The notes below the pieces were generated by a model that was not told the DNA's origin, did no database searches, and worked only from the letters and a program-made list of their open reading frames with translations. Shown piece after piece: positions 45,003 to 53,245 of a stretch of DNA of 64,000 bases; the first letter of the stretch is position 1, and each line of letters starts with the position of its first letter. The translations under genes and the position numbers were made by a program. Origin of the DNA: Nocardioides cavernae (GTDB lineage: Bacteria; Actinomycetota; Actinomycetes; Propionibacteriales; Nocardioidaceae); assembly GCF_016907475.1 (NCBI RefSeq), contig NZ_JAFBCA010000001.1:434001-498000 (forward strand), written 5' to 3'.

Positions 45003-46439
45003 TCAACCAAGCGCGGCGACGATCTCGTTGACCTTGTCCTTGGCGTCGCCGAAGAGCATCTGGGTGTTGTCCTTGAAGAACAGCGGGTTCTGCACGCCGG
45101 CGTAGCCCGTGGCCATCGACCGCTTGAAGACGATGACCTCGCGGGCGTTCCAGACCTCGAGCACGGGCATCCCGGCGATCGGCGAGCCGGGCTCCTCGAG
45201 CGCGGCCGGGTTGACCGTGTCGTTGGCCCCGATCACGAGGACGACGTCGGTGTCCGGGAAGTCGTCGTTGACCTCGTCCATCTCCAGCACGATGTCGTAC
45301 GGCACCCTGGCCTCGGCGAGCAGCACGTTCATGTGGCCGGGCAGCCGGCCAGCGACGGGGTGGATGCCGAAGCGGACGTCGACGCCCTTGTCGCGCAGCT
45401 TCTTCGTCATCTCCGCCACAGGGTACTGCGCCTGCGCCACGGCCATCCCGTAGCCGGGGGTGATCACGACCGAGGACGCGTGGGCGAGCAGGTCGGCCAC
45501 GTCGTCGGCCTGGATCTCCCGGTGCTCGCCGTAGTCGCGGGCCTCTCCGGAGACGGCGCCGTCGGAGCCGAAGCCGCCGGCGATGACGCTCACGAACGAG
45601 CGGTTCATCGCCTTGCACATGATGTAGCTGAGGATCGCACCCGACGAGCCGACGAGCGCGCCGGTGATGATCAGCAGGTCGTTGCCCAGCATGAAGCCCG
45701 CGGCGGCCGCCGCCCAGCCGGAGTAGCTGTTGAGCATCGACACGACGACGGGCATGTCGCCGCCGCCGATGGCGGCGACGAGGTGGAAGCCGAGTACGAG
45801 CGCGAGGACGGTCATGACCGCCAGTGGCGCCATGCCGACCCAGCCGTCGGTGAGCATGAACCACACCAACAGCACGGCCGACACCACGAGGATGCCCAGG
45901 TTGAGCAGGTGGCGCCCGGGCAGCGCGATGGGCGCGGACCTCATCCGCGCGCTCAGCTTGAGGTTGGCGACGATCGAGCCGGTGAAGGTCACCGCGCCGA
46001 TGAAGACGCCGATGAACACCTCGGCGTTGTGGACCGCGTCGGACTCCAGGCCCACGTTGCTGTGGGCGGAGGCGACCTCGATGAACGTGTTGTAGCCGAC
46101 GAGCACGGCGGCGAGGCCGACGAAGCTGTGCATCATCGCGATCAGCTCGGGCATGCCGGTCATCTCGACGCCCCGAGCCAGCCGGATGCCGATCACGGCG
46201 CCCACCGTGCCGGCGACCAGGATGATGACGAGCCCGACCACGATCGGGGTCTTGTCGACGATGAGGTCGTCGGTGAGGTAGTCGAGGACGAGCAGCAGCG
46301 TCGCGACCACGGCGAGCGCCATGCCGGCCATGCCGAACGCATTGCCGCGGCGGGCCGTCTCGTGCTTGCTCAGGCCGGCGAGCGCGAGGATGAACAGGAG
46401 CGCCGCGAGGATGTAGGCGCCCGTGACGAACGAGACCAC
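45003..46439 (-). CDS. pntB: NAD(P) transhydrogenase subunit beta
   Basis: A 478-residue subunit of the proton-pumping transhydrogenase. About eight or nine transmembrane helices (from [19 protein letters not shown] to [23 protein letters not shown]) form part of the proton path. The C-terminal domain III binds NADP(H): [74 protein letters not shown]. It couples hydride transfer from NADH to NADP+ to proton movement. The start is the GTG at 46439, four nucleotides after the pntA stop, so they are co-translated. Confidence 0.95.
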   Translation of the reverse strand: MVSFVTGAYILAALLFILALAGLSKHETARRGNAFGMAGMALAVVATLLLVLDYLTDDLIVDKTPIVVGLVIILVAGTVGAVIGIRLARGVEMTGMPELIAMMHSFVGLAAVLVGYNTFIEVASAHSNVGLESDAVHNAEVFIGVFIGAVTFTGSIVANLKLSARMRSAPIALPGRHLLNLGILVVSAVLLVWFMLTDGWVGMAPLAVMTVLALVLGFHLVAAIGGGDMPVVVSMLNSYSGWAAAAAGFMLGNDLLIITGALVGSSGAILSYIMCKAMNRSFVSVIAGGFGSDGAVSGEARDYGEHREIQADDVADLLAHASSVVITPGYGMAVAQAQYPVAEMTKKLRDKGVDVRFGIHPVAGRLPGHMNVLLAEARVPYDIVLEMDEVNDDFPDTDVVLVIGANDTVNPAALEEPGSPIAGMPVLEVWNAREVIVFKRSMATGYAGVQNPLFFKDNTQMLFGDAKDKVNEIVAALG

Positions 46440-46443
46440 TGGC

Positions 46444-47994
46444 TCAGCCCTTCTGGAACATGTTGAGCATCCGCCGGGTGACGAGGAAGCCACCGAAGAC
46501 GTTGATGCTGGCGAGCAGGATGGCCACCCCGGCGATCACCTGGACCGCGAGGTTGTCGATCGGTGCCTGCAGGATCGCGCCGACCACGATGATCCCGCTG
46601 ATCGCGTTGGTGACGCTCATGAGCGGCGTGTGCAGCGCGTGGTGCACGTTGCCGATGACGTAGAAGCCGATCACCACCGCGAGCACGAACACGGTGAGGC
46701 TGGGCAGGAAGCTGGGCGGCGCGAGGGTCGCGAGCGCGAGGAAGACCACGGCGCCCAGCCCGGCGGCGTACAGCCTGCGGCGCGGGTCGGGCGGCGCGTG
46801 CGGCACCTCCGCCGCGGGCATCACCTGGGTCGACTCTGCGGGCGCGGCCGAGACCTGGACGGGCGGCGGCGGCCACATCACCTCAGCAGTCGCGCCACCC
46901 CCTTCCACACTGCGCGTGACCGTGATGCCGCGCTGGACGACGTCGTCCATGTCGAGGGTGAGGACGCCGTCCTTCCCGGGGGTGAGCAGCTTGAGGAGGT
47001 TGACGACGTTGGTGCCGTAGAGCTGGCTGGTCTGCGCGGCCAGCCGGCCGGCGAGGTCGGTGTAGCCGAGCACGGTCACGCCGTTGGCGGTGACGACGCG
47101 CTCGTCCTTGACGGTGGCGGCGACGTTGCCGCCGTTGGCGGCGGCCATGTCGACCACGACCGAGCCGGGACGCATCGCCGCGACCGTCTCCGCGGTGACG
47201 AGCAGCGGGGCGGGGCGGCCGGGGATCAGCGCGGTGGTGATGACGATGTCGGCGGCGCGCGCCTCCTCGTCGTACATCGCGGCGGTGGCGGCCTCCTGCT
47301 CGGCGGTCATCTCCTTGGCGTAGCCGTCGGAGGAGACCTCCTGCTCCATGTCGACGGTGACGAACTCCGCGCCCATCGACTCGACCTGCTCGGCGACCTC
47401 TGGGCGTACGTCGAAGGCCCGCACGATCGCGCCCAGCGATCCGGCCGCACCGATGGCGGCCAGCCCGGCGACGCCGGCCCCCACGACGAAGACGCGGGCC
47501 GGGGGCACCTTGCCCGCAGCGGTGACCTGGCCGGTGAAGAGACGACCGAACTCGTGGGCCGACTCGATCACCGCGCGGTAGCCGGCGACGTTGGCCATCG
47601 ACGACAGCACGTCCATCGACTGGGCGCGCGAGATGCGCGGCACGGCGTCCATCGCCAGCGCGGTCACGCCGGCGGTGCTGAGCCGCTCAACCAGCTCCGG
47701 GCTGCGGGCGGGCGCCATCAGGCTGATGACCGTCGCGCCCGGGCGTAGCCGGCCGACCTCGTCGTCCGTCGGGGCGTTGACCTTGACCACGACGTCGCTC
47801 GACCACACCTCGTCGGCCGGTACGACGCGCACGCCGGCGTCGGTGAAGGCGACGTCGGGCTGGTCGGCCGCTGCGCCCGCGCCCTGCTCGACCACGACGT
47901 CGTACCCGAGCGCGGCGAGCTGGGACGCGGTCTTCGCCGTCGCGGCGACCAGCGTCTCGCCGGGCCTGGACTCACGGGGGATGCCGATGCGCAC
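46444..47994 (-). CDS. pntA: NAD(P) transhydrogenase subunit alpha, fused form
   Basis: A 516-residue subunit. Domain I (residues ~1-370) binds NAD(H): [20 protein letters not shown], then the Rossmann turn [20 protein letters not shown], and [15 protein letters not shown] low-complexity linker ([16 protein letters not shown]) leads to four transmembrane helices ([18 protein letters not shown] to [20 protein letters not shown]), the part encoded separately as pntAB in some bacteria. GTG 47994 has AGGAGG 5 nt upstream. It works with PntB to make NADPH. Confidence 0.95.
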   Translation of the reverse strand: MRIGIPRESRPGETLVAATAKTASQLAALGYDVVVEQGAGAAADQPDVAFTDAGVRVVPADEVWSSDVVVKVNAPTDDEVGRLRPGATVISLMAPARSPELVERLSTAGVTALAMDAVPRISRAQSMDVLSSMANVAGYRAVIESAHEFGRLFTGQVTAAGKVPPARVFVVGAGVAGLAAIGAAGSLGAIVRAFDVRPEVAEQVESMGAEFVTVDMEQEVSSDGYAKEMTAEQEAATAAMYDEEARAADIVITTALIPGRPAPLLVTAETVAAMRPGSVVVDMAAANGGNVAATVKDERVVTANGVTVLGYTDLAGRLAAQTSQLYGTNVVNLLKLLTPGKDGVLTLDMDDVVQRGITVTRSVEGGGATAEVMWPPPPVQVSAAPAESTQVMPAAEVPHAPPDPRRRLYAAGLGAVVFLALATLAPPSFLPSLTVFVLAVVIGFYVIGNVHHALHTPLMSVTNAISGIIVVGAILQAPIDNLAVQVIAGVAILLASINVFGGFLVTRRMLNMFQKG

Positions 47995-48181
47995 TGCTGC
48001 CTCCTGGGAGGACGCTCGATGTCTGGGGCTGACCTGCGGGGGTGTGGCCGGGCACAACGTACCGAACAGGTGACCCGCGTCACCGCTGTCTCAGGCGACG
48101 CGCGTCACACCCGGGCAGGTCGAGACGGCGCGTCCTGCCAGCCCAGAGAGGTCGAGCCGGCCCGTCCTGCCCGTCCTCGAA

Positions 48182-48233
48182 TCAGGATGCGCCGACTCGA
48201 CACCGATCCGGCGTCAGGATGCGCCGACTCGAC
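48182..48233. repeat. Two copies of a 20-bp direct repeat
   Basis: TCAGGATGCGCCGACTCGAC occurs exactly at 48182-48201 and 48214-48233, start-to-start distance 32 bp, in the 246-bp gap between pntA and upp. Similar cytosine-rich words (GTCCTGCC, CCCGTCCT) lie at 48130-48178. Apart from these repeats I see nothing else in the gap; no gene is supported. Confidence 0.7.
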
Positions 48234-48240
48234 GCGAGCG

Positions 48241-48882
48241 TCAGTGCGCGACGCCGTACAGCCTGTCGCCGGCGTCGCCGAGGCCGGGGACGATGTAGCC
48301 CTTGTCGTTGAGCTTCTCGTCGAGCGCCGCGGTCACGACGGTGACCGGCACCTCGAGCCCGTCGAGGGCCTTCTCGAGGTTGTCGACGCCCTCGGGCGCG
48401 GCCAGCAGGCAGATCGCGGTGATGTCGTCGGCGCCCCGGTCGGTGAGGAAGCGGATGGCCGCGGCGAGCGTGCCGCCCGTCGCGAGCATCGGGTCGAGCA
48501 CGTAGCACTGGCGGCCCGAGAGGTCCTCGGGGAGGCGCTCGGCGTAGGTCGAGGCCTCGAGGGTCTCCTCGTTGCGGACCATGCCGAGGAAGCCCACCTC
48601 GGCCGTCGGCAGCAGCCGCATCATGCCGTCGAGCATGCCGAGCCCGGCGCGCAGGATCGGGACCACCATCGGCTTCGGCTGGGCGAGGTAGACCCCGGTC
48701 GTCGGGCCGACGGGCGTGGTGATCGGCCGAGGGTCGACGCGTACCTCGCGGGTCGCCTCGTAGGCCAGCAGGGTCACCAGCTCGTCGGTCAGCCGACGGA
48801 ACGTCGGCGAGTCGGTGTCCTCGTCACGCAGGACGGTGAGCTTGTGGGAGACGAGCGGGTGGTTCACCACGTGCAGGCGCAT
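48241..48882 (-). CDS. upp: Uracil phosphoribosyltransferase
   Basis: A 213-residue enzyme that makes UMP from uracil and PRPP in pyrimidine salvage. The length is standard for the family. Conserved blocks are [47 protein letters not shown], the PRPP loop DPMLATGGT (residues 130-138) and the uracil-binding [16 protein letters not shown] at the C-terminus. The start is ATG 48882; on the minus strand TAGGGT (48890-48895) ends 7 nt before it and there is no Shine-Dalgarno, so it is probably leaderless. It is divergent from the TadA-associated gene. Confidence 0.96.
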   Translation of the reverse strand: MRLHVVNHPLVSHKLTVLRDEDTDSPTFRRLTDELVTLLAYEATREVRVDPRPITTPVGPTTGVYLAQPKPMVVPILRAGLGMLDGMMRLLPTAEVGFLGMVRNEETLEASTYAERLPEDLSGRQCYVLDPMLATGGTLAAAIRFLTDRGADDITAICLLAAPEGVDNLEKALDGLEVPVTVVTAALDEKLNDKGYIVPGLGDAGDRLYGVAH

Positions 48883-48993
48883 GGGGGTCACCCTAGTGGG
48901 GAAGCAGCTCACCGATCGAGACGCCGGAGAGGGTTGGCGGTCCCCCTCCTTTCTGCGACATTGGACGAGGGACTGGACGAGGGAGGTGTGGGG

Positions 48994-49479
48994 ATGTCCG
49001 AGCAGTCTGGCGAGGTCGACTTCGCGCTGGCTGCGTTCCGCGAGGACGGGGCGTGGCAGGTGCAGGAGATCGCCTCACCCGCCTTCGACTCCGTCGACTC
49101 CCTCAGCCACGCGCTCCGCCAGGTCGCGCGAGACGAAGGCGCGGTGGGCATGGTCGCCGTCGACGAGGACTTCTTCGTGCTCGTCCGCGTGACGGGTGCG
49201 AGCACGCGCGCGCTGCTCTCCGACGTCACCGCCGCCGACGAGTGGGAGATCGCCCAGTCGGTGATCGACTTCCTCGGCCTGCCGCCGCCGGAGGACGACG
49301 ACGTCGAGGTGCCGGCCGGCGACCTCGGCCTGCTCGACGACCTCGGCCTCCACGCCATCGACCTCGGCGCGCTCCTCGACGACGTCGAGCTCTACCCTGA
49401 CGAGATGCTCTCCGAGATCGCCCGCCGCCTCGGCTTCGGCGAGCTCTTCGACGACGCGGTCGGCCTCACCTCCGCATGA
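48994..49479 (+). CDS. tRNA adenosine deaminase-associated protein
   Basis: A 161-residue acidic, soluble protein of the actinobacterial family named for its place directly before tadA. It starts [22 protein letters not shown]; the middle holds [25 protein letters not shown]; the C-terminal half is strongly acidic ([26 protein letters not shown]). No catalytic motif is visible. GGGAGG lies about 9 nt before the ATG. The stop overlaps the tadA start (ATGA at 49476-49479), so the two products are made together, possibly as a complex. The molecular role is unknown. Confidence 0.88.
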   Translation: MSEQSGEVDFALAAFREDGAWQVQEIASPAFDSVDSLSHALRQVARDEGAVGMVAVDEDFFVLVRVTGASTRALLSDVTAADEWEIAQSVIDFLGLPPPEDDDVEVPAGDLGLLDDLGLHAIDLGALLDDVELYPDEMLSEIARRLGFGELFDDAVGLTSA

Positions 49480-49952
49480 CGCAGACCGGCCCCTGGGACG
49501 ACGCGATGCGCCTGGCCCTGACCGAGGCGCAGGCTGCGCAGGCAGCCGACGACGTACCTGTCGGTGCCGTCGTCCTCGACGCCTCGGGCGCGGTCGTCGG
49601 CACGGGCCACAACACCCGCGAGTCCCACCACGACCCCACCGGCCACGCGGAGGTCGTCGCCCTCCGTGCCGCCGCGGCCGCCCGCGGCGAGTGGCGGCTC
49701 TCCGGCTGCACGCTCGTCGTCACGCTCGAGCCGTGCACGATGTGCGCCGGCGCCGTCGTGCTCGCCCGGGTCGACCGCCTCGTCTTCGGGGCGTACGACG
49801 ACAAGCTGGGCGCGGTGGGCTCGCTGTGGGACGTCGTGCGCGACCGTCGGCTCAACCACCGTCCCGAGGTGGTCGCCGGGGTGCTGGCCGACGAGTCCAC
49901 CGCCCTCCTCGACGGCTTCTTCGCCCGGCACCGCTCGGCGGGCCTCCGGTGA
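49476..49952 (+). CDS. tadA: tRNA-specific adenosine deaminase
   Basis: A 158-residue zinc deaminase that converts A34 to inosine in tRNA-Arg(ACG). The active site is complete: His57-Ala-Glu59 (TGHAEVVALR; Glu59 proton shuttle) and Pro86-Cys87-Thr-Met-Cys90 (LEPCTMCAGA). Other family features are DVPVGAVVLD and FGAYDDKLGAVGSLWDVVRD. It lies between its associated-protein gene and a GNAT gene, with overlaps on both sides (ATGA and GTGA), so the three form one operon. Confidence 0.95.
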   Translation: MTQTGPWDDAMRLALTEAQAAQAADDVPVGAVVLDASGAVVGTGHNTRESHHDPTGHAEVVALRAAAAARGEWRLSGCTLVVTLEPCTMCAGAVVLARVDRLVFGAYDDKLGAVGSLWDVVRDRRLNHRPEVVAGVLADESTALLDGFFARHRSAGLR

Positions 49953-50413
49953 GCACCGTCCGCCGCGCCACGACCGAGGACGCGGCCGTCCTGGGCCGGT
50001 TGCTGTGGGACTTCAACACCGAGTTCGAGACCGAGACCGACGACGCCGACGTGCTGGCCGGTCGGTTCGCGCGGATCCTCGCGCTGCCCGAGATCGTGGC
50101 CGTCCTCGCCGAGGAAGACGGCGAGGCGGTGGGGTTCGCCCTGGTGAGCCTGCGGCCGGCCATCTGGTTCGACGGCCCCGTCTCCCAGCTCGAGGAGCTC
50201 TACGTCGTGCCCGCCCTCCGCTCCGGCGGCATCGGCACGCAGGTCCTCGCCCTGTGCCGCCGGCTCGTCCAGGACCTGGGGTCGCCCGAGATGCACATCA
50301 ACGTCGACGAGGTCGACGTCGACACCCGCCGCTTCTACGAGCGGCACGGCTTCGTCAACATCGAGGACGGGGTCGACTACCGGATGCTCTGCTACATCGG
50401 CCCGACGAACTGA
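49949..50413 (+). CDS. GNAT-family N-acetyltransferase
   Basis: A 154-residue acyl-CoA-dependent acetyltransferase. The acetyl-CoA-binding motif A is LEELYVVPALRSGGIGTQVLALCRRL (residues ~82-107); motif B follows as MHINVDEVDVDTRRFYERHGFVN. The start GTG overlaps the tadA stop. The acceptor substrate is unknown; co-expression with tadA does not by itself define it. The stop lies 4 bp from the stop of the convergent acyltransferase gene. Confidence 0.87.
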   Translation: MSTVRRATTEDAAVLGRLLWDFNTEFETETDDADVLAGRFARILALPEIVAVLAEEDGEAVGFALVSLRPAIWFDGPVSQLEELYVVPALRSGGIGTQVLALCRRLVQDLGSPEMHINVDEVDVDTRRFYERHGFVNIEDGVDYRMLCYIGPTN

Positions 50414-50417
50414 CGCG

Positions 50418-51815
50418 TCACCCGGCGAAGGCGGCGACTTCCTCCGCGAGGCACTCGGCGAGCCCGGCCAGGTCGGCGACCGCGCTCGCGTCGACGTTGA
50501 CGCCGATGCAGGCGGTGTCGCCGCAGGTCACCAGGCAGACGGTGAGCGCGGCGCCGGGCAGCGGCCCGAGGACGTACATCCCCTGCACCTCGGCGCCGGC
50601 CATGTAGCGCCGGCGCGGCGGCCCGGGCAGCGTGAGGACGAAGGCGTCGGGCGCCTCGGCGGTGCGTAGCGCGGAGGCCCCCACGAAGGACGGCATCCGG
50701 TTCAGCAGGGGCGCGGCGGCGTCGAGCACCTCGAGGGCACGCTCGGTGTGCAGCGACAGCACCTCGCCCCGCACGGCGGCGACCCGGTCCACGGGGTCCT
50801 CGATGGCGAGGGGACCGGAGATCAGCGCGCCGGCGAAGCGGTTGCCGAGGTCGTCGGCGCGGTCGAGCGAGACGCGGACCCCGACGGGGATCTCGGCGAC
50901 CGTGCTGTCGCGGCGGGCGTGGTAGCGCCGCAGCCCGCCGAGGACCAGCGCCACGGCTGCGTCGTCGAGGGTGCCGCCTCCGAGCCTGGCGACCGAGCGG
51001 AGCGACTCGAGGGGTGCGTCGAGGGTGAGGAACGACCACATGCGCCCGGTGCGGGGCGTCAGCTCGGGCGAGGGCGGTGCGGCCTGGGTGAGCAGCCGCC
51101 GCACGGACGCGCCGTAGCGCAGGGCCGAGCCCACCACGACCTGCGGCCTCGTCGCGGCGAGCCCGACGCGGCGGGCGGTCGCCCGCGCGGTCCCGGGCAG
51201 CGACGCGACGCCGGTGCGGAACCCGGTGACGGCGAGGTCGACCGGGTCGGGCTCCACCGGCGCCACGACCTCGTCGCCCAGCGGCTTGCGCGGCGTGTGG
51301 GCGCGCTGCCCCGACTGGAGCATCGACAGCAGCTGGACCGTGCCCAAGGGGTCGGCGAGCGCGTGGTGGATCTTGAGGACGTACGCCGCCCCGCCCGGCA
51401 TCCCCTCGAAGAGCACGCCCTCCCAGAGCGGGCGGGTGCGGTCGAAGGGTCGCAGCGCGATCTGGGCGGCGTGCACGAGCATCTCCTCGCGGCTCGCGAC
51501 GTGCTCGCGGCGCAGGTGGTAGGCGAGGTCGAAGGTCGGGTCGTCGGCCCACGTCGGTGCGGCGGTCGGCACGACCGGCTCGACGACGCGCTGTCGCAGG
51601 CGGCGTACGAGCCGGGTGCCCCACTCGGTGGCGGCGACGAAACGGTCCCAGTCGGGCGCCCGGTCCAGGTCGATCACGACGGTCGAGGTCGAGGACTGCA
51701 CCGGGTGGCGCTCCGCACGCCACAGCAGCGTCTGCATCGACGTCAGCTCGGGCGCGGCAGCCCACCCCGCCGCGCCGGACCAGCGCTCGACGTCCTCGTC
51801 GCTGACGTCGCTCAT
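50418..51815 (-). CDS. WS/DGAT-family acyltransferase
   Basis: A 465-residue wax ester synthase/diacylglycerol acyltransferase-like protein. The catalytic HHxxxD motif is His150-His151-Ala-Leu-Ala-Asp155 (LKIHHALADPLGTV). Later conserved blocks are PVGVRVSLDRADDLGNRFAGALI (the PLW/NDVVLA-like region) and SNVPG-type PLPGAALTVCLVTCGDT. Such enzymes make triacylglycerol or wax esters, but many actinobacterial members have weak or unknown activity. The ATG overlaps the plsC stop, so it is the third gene of plsB-plsC-WS/DGAT. It likely uses the acyl-glycerol products made by the upstream two enzymes. Confidence 0.88.
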   Translation of the reverse strand: MSDVSDEDVERWSGAAGWAAAPELTSMQTLLWRAERHPVQSSTSTVVIDLDRAPDWDRFVAATEWGTRLVRRLRQRVVEPVVPTAAPTWADDPTFDLAYHLRREHVASREEMLVHAAQIALRPFDRTRPLWEGVLFEGMPGGAAYVLKIHHALADPLGTVQLLSMLQSGQRAHTPRKPLGDEVVAPVEPDPVDLAVTGFRTGVASLPGTARATARRVGLAATRPQVVVGSALRYGASVRRLLTQAAPPSPELTPRTGRMWSFLTLDAPLESLRSVARLGGGTLDDAAVALVLGGLRRYHARRDSTVAEIPVGVRVSLDRADDLGNRFAGALISGPLAIEDPVDRVAAVRGEVLSLHTERALEVLDAAAPLLNRMPSFVGASALRTAEAPDAFVLTLPGPPRRRYMAGAEVQGMYVLGPLPGAALTVCLVTCGDTACIGVNVDASAVADLAGLAECLAEEVAAFAG

Positions 51816-53245
51816 AGGGGCCACCTCGCGAGGGTCTCCTCGAACTTCGTGCGCAGCGCCGCGATGCGCTCGCTCATGTCGTCCACGCTCCAGTCGGTCT
51901 CGGGCTCCAGCACGCACACGTCCACGACGCCGGGGTTGAGCACCAGCGAGCTGCGCCGCATCAGCTCGCCGGTGTTGCGCAGCACGACCGGCACGACGGG
52001 TACGCCGGCCTGCGCCGCGAGGTGGAAGGCGCCCTTGCGGAACGGGCCGAGCACCGGCGTCGCCGAGCGGGTGCCCTCCGGGAAGATCATCAGCGACGTG
52101 CCGGAGCGGATCCGCTCGACGACGCCGTCGAGCGTCGCGCGGGCGGACTCCGAGTCGGAGCGGTCGATGTACGCGGGGTCGATGACGACCGAGCCGACCA
52201 CCGCCCGCGGGTCCCAGCGGGCCTCCTTCTTGGCGACGATCGTGAAGTCCCGCTCGAGCAGCCGGCCGAGGACCGGGATGTCGAGCGAGCTCTGGTGGTT
52301 GGCGACGAAGATCGCGGGGCGGTGGGTCCAGAGCCGCTCCTGGTGGAGCACGTTCATCGACACGCCCGCCAGCGCCATCGGCAGGTGGGTGGCGAGGCGG
52401 ATCGCGGCGTTTCGGCCCTCGTGCATGTCGCCACGCGCGAGCCCGTAGGCCAGGCCGAGGCCGACACCCGCGTTCATGCCGGCGAGCGCCACCGCCGTAC
52501 GACCTGCTGCGAGCAGCGAGCCGCCGACGGGGTCGCTGAGGTCGAGCGCGGGCCAGCCGAGGCGCGCGGCCGCGGCGCGCAGGTCGCGGTGCGGGTTGAG
52601 CGCAGTGGGGTGGCCGACGGAGGACAGGAAGGCGACGTCCTCGTAGCCGTTGCCGTAGCCGTAGGACTGGGCGAGGTCCACCGCGTGCTCGCGGGCGAAG
52701 GCCCGGACGCCGCTGGCCTTGTGGCGCCCCCACAGCATGGGGCCGTCGGTGGCGCCGGTGAACTGGCCGTCCTCGACGACCAGCTGGGTGCACACGAGGT
52801 GCTCGACGCCGAGGTCGCGGGCGACGGGGGCGATCTGGTACTTCGTGGCCGCCGACGCGACGGCGACGGTGTGGCCGGCCCGCTGGTGCGCCAGCACGAG
52901 CGCGCGGGACTCGCGTCGGATGGTGCCGGCGATCTTGGATCGGAAGAGCCGCTCTCCGAGGTCGGCGAAGGCCTCCTCCGACTCCCCGCGCATGGCCGAG
53001 AAGGCGACGTGGGCGATGCGGGTCGGGTCGCCGCCGAGCTCGCCGTCCACGGCGGTGACGACGGTGCGCAGGAACTCCGCCGGCGAGACGTCGCGCCCCT
53101 TGAGCCGGTCGCCGTAGAAGGTGGCGGCGGTGTAGCCGGCGACGAGCGTGCCGTCGAGGTCGAAGAACGCCCCGACCGACGGCCCCTGGGGTCCTGCCTC
53201 GATGGCCGCGATGGCGTCGCTGACCGCGGTGGACAACCCGCTCAC
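51812..53245 (-). CDS. plsC: Bifunctional HAD hydrolase and lysophosphatidate acyltransferase (PlsC)
   Basis: A 477-residue fusion. The N-terminal HAD-IB phosphatase domain starts FFDLDGTLVAGYTAA (Asp29 and Asp31) and has GYGNGYEDVAFL near residue 200. The C-terminal 1-acylglycerol-3-phosphate acyltransferase domain has NHQSSLD (316-322; His317, Asp322) and FPEGTRS (388-394). It would make phosphatidic acid; the HAD part could dephosphorylate it to diacylglycerol, the substrate for the next enzyme, although that activity is inferred. M. tuberculosis Rv2483c has the same fusion. The start is a GTG overlapping the plsB stop; the stop overlaps the WS/DGAT start. Confidence 0.92.
   Translation of the reverse strand: MSGLSTAVSDAIAAIEAGPQGPSVGAFFDLDGTLVAGYTAATFYGDRLKGRDVSPAEFLRTVVTAVDGELGGDPTRIAHVAFSAMRGESEEAFADLGERLFRSKIAGTIRRESRALVLAHQRAGHTVAVASAATKYQIAPVARDLGVEHLVCTQLVVEDGQFTGATDGPMLWGRHKASGVRAFAREHAVDLAQSYGYGNGYEDVAFLSSVGHPTALNPHRDLRAAAARLGWPALDLSDPVGGSLLAAGRTAVALAGMNAGVGLGLAYGLARGDMHEGRNAAIRLATHLPMALAGVSMNVLHQERLWTHRPAIFVANHQSSLDIPVLGRLLERDFTIVAKKEARWDPRAVVGSVVIDPAYIDRSDSESARATLDGVVERIRSGTSLMIFPEGTRSATPVLGPFRKGAFHLAAQAGVPVVPVVLRNTGELMRRSSLVLNPGVVDVCVLEPETDWSVDDMSERIAALRTKFEETLARWPL

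Noticed and set aside
48019..48993. A plus-strand extension in frame with the TadA-associated protein
   Set aside because: It is antisense to upp. The ATG at 48994 has a GGGAGG and matches the family start.
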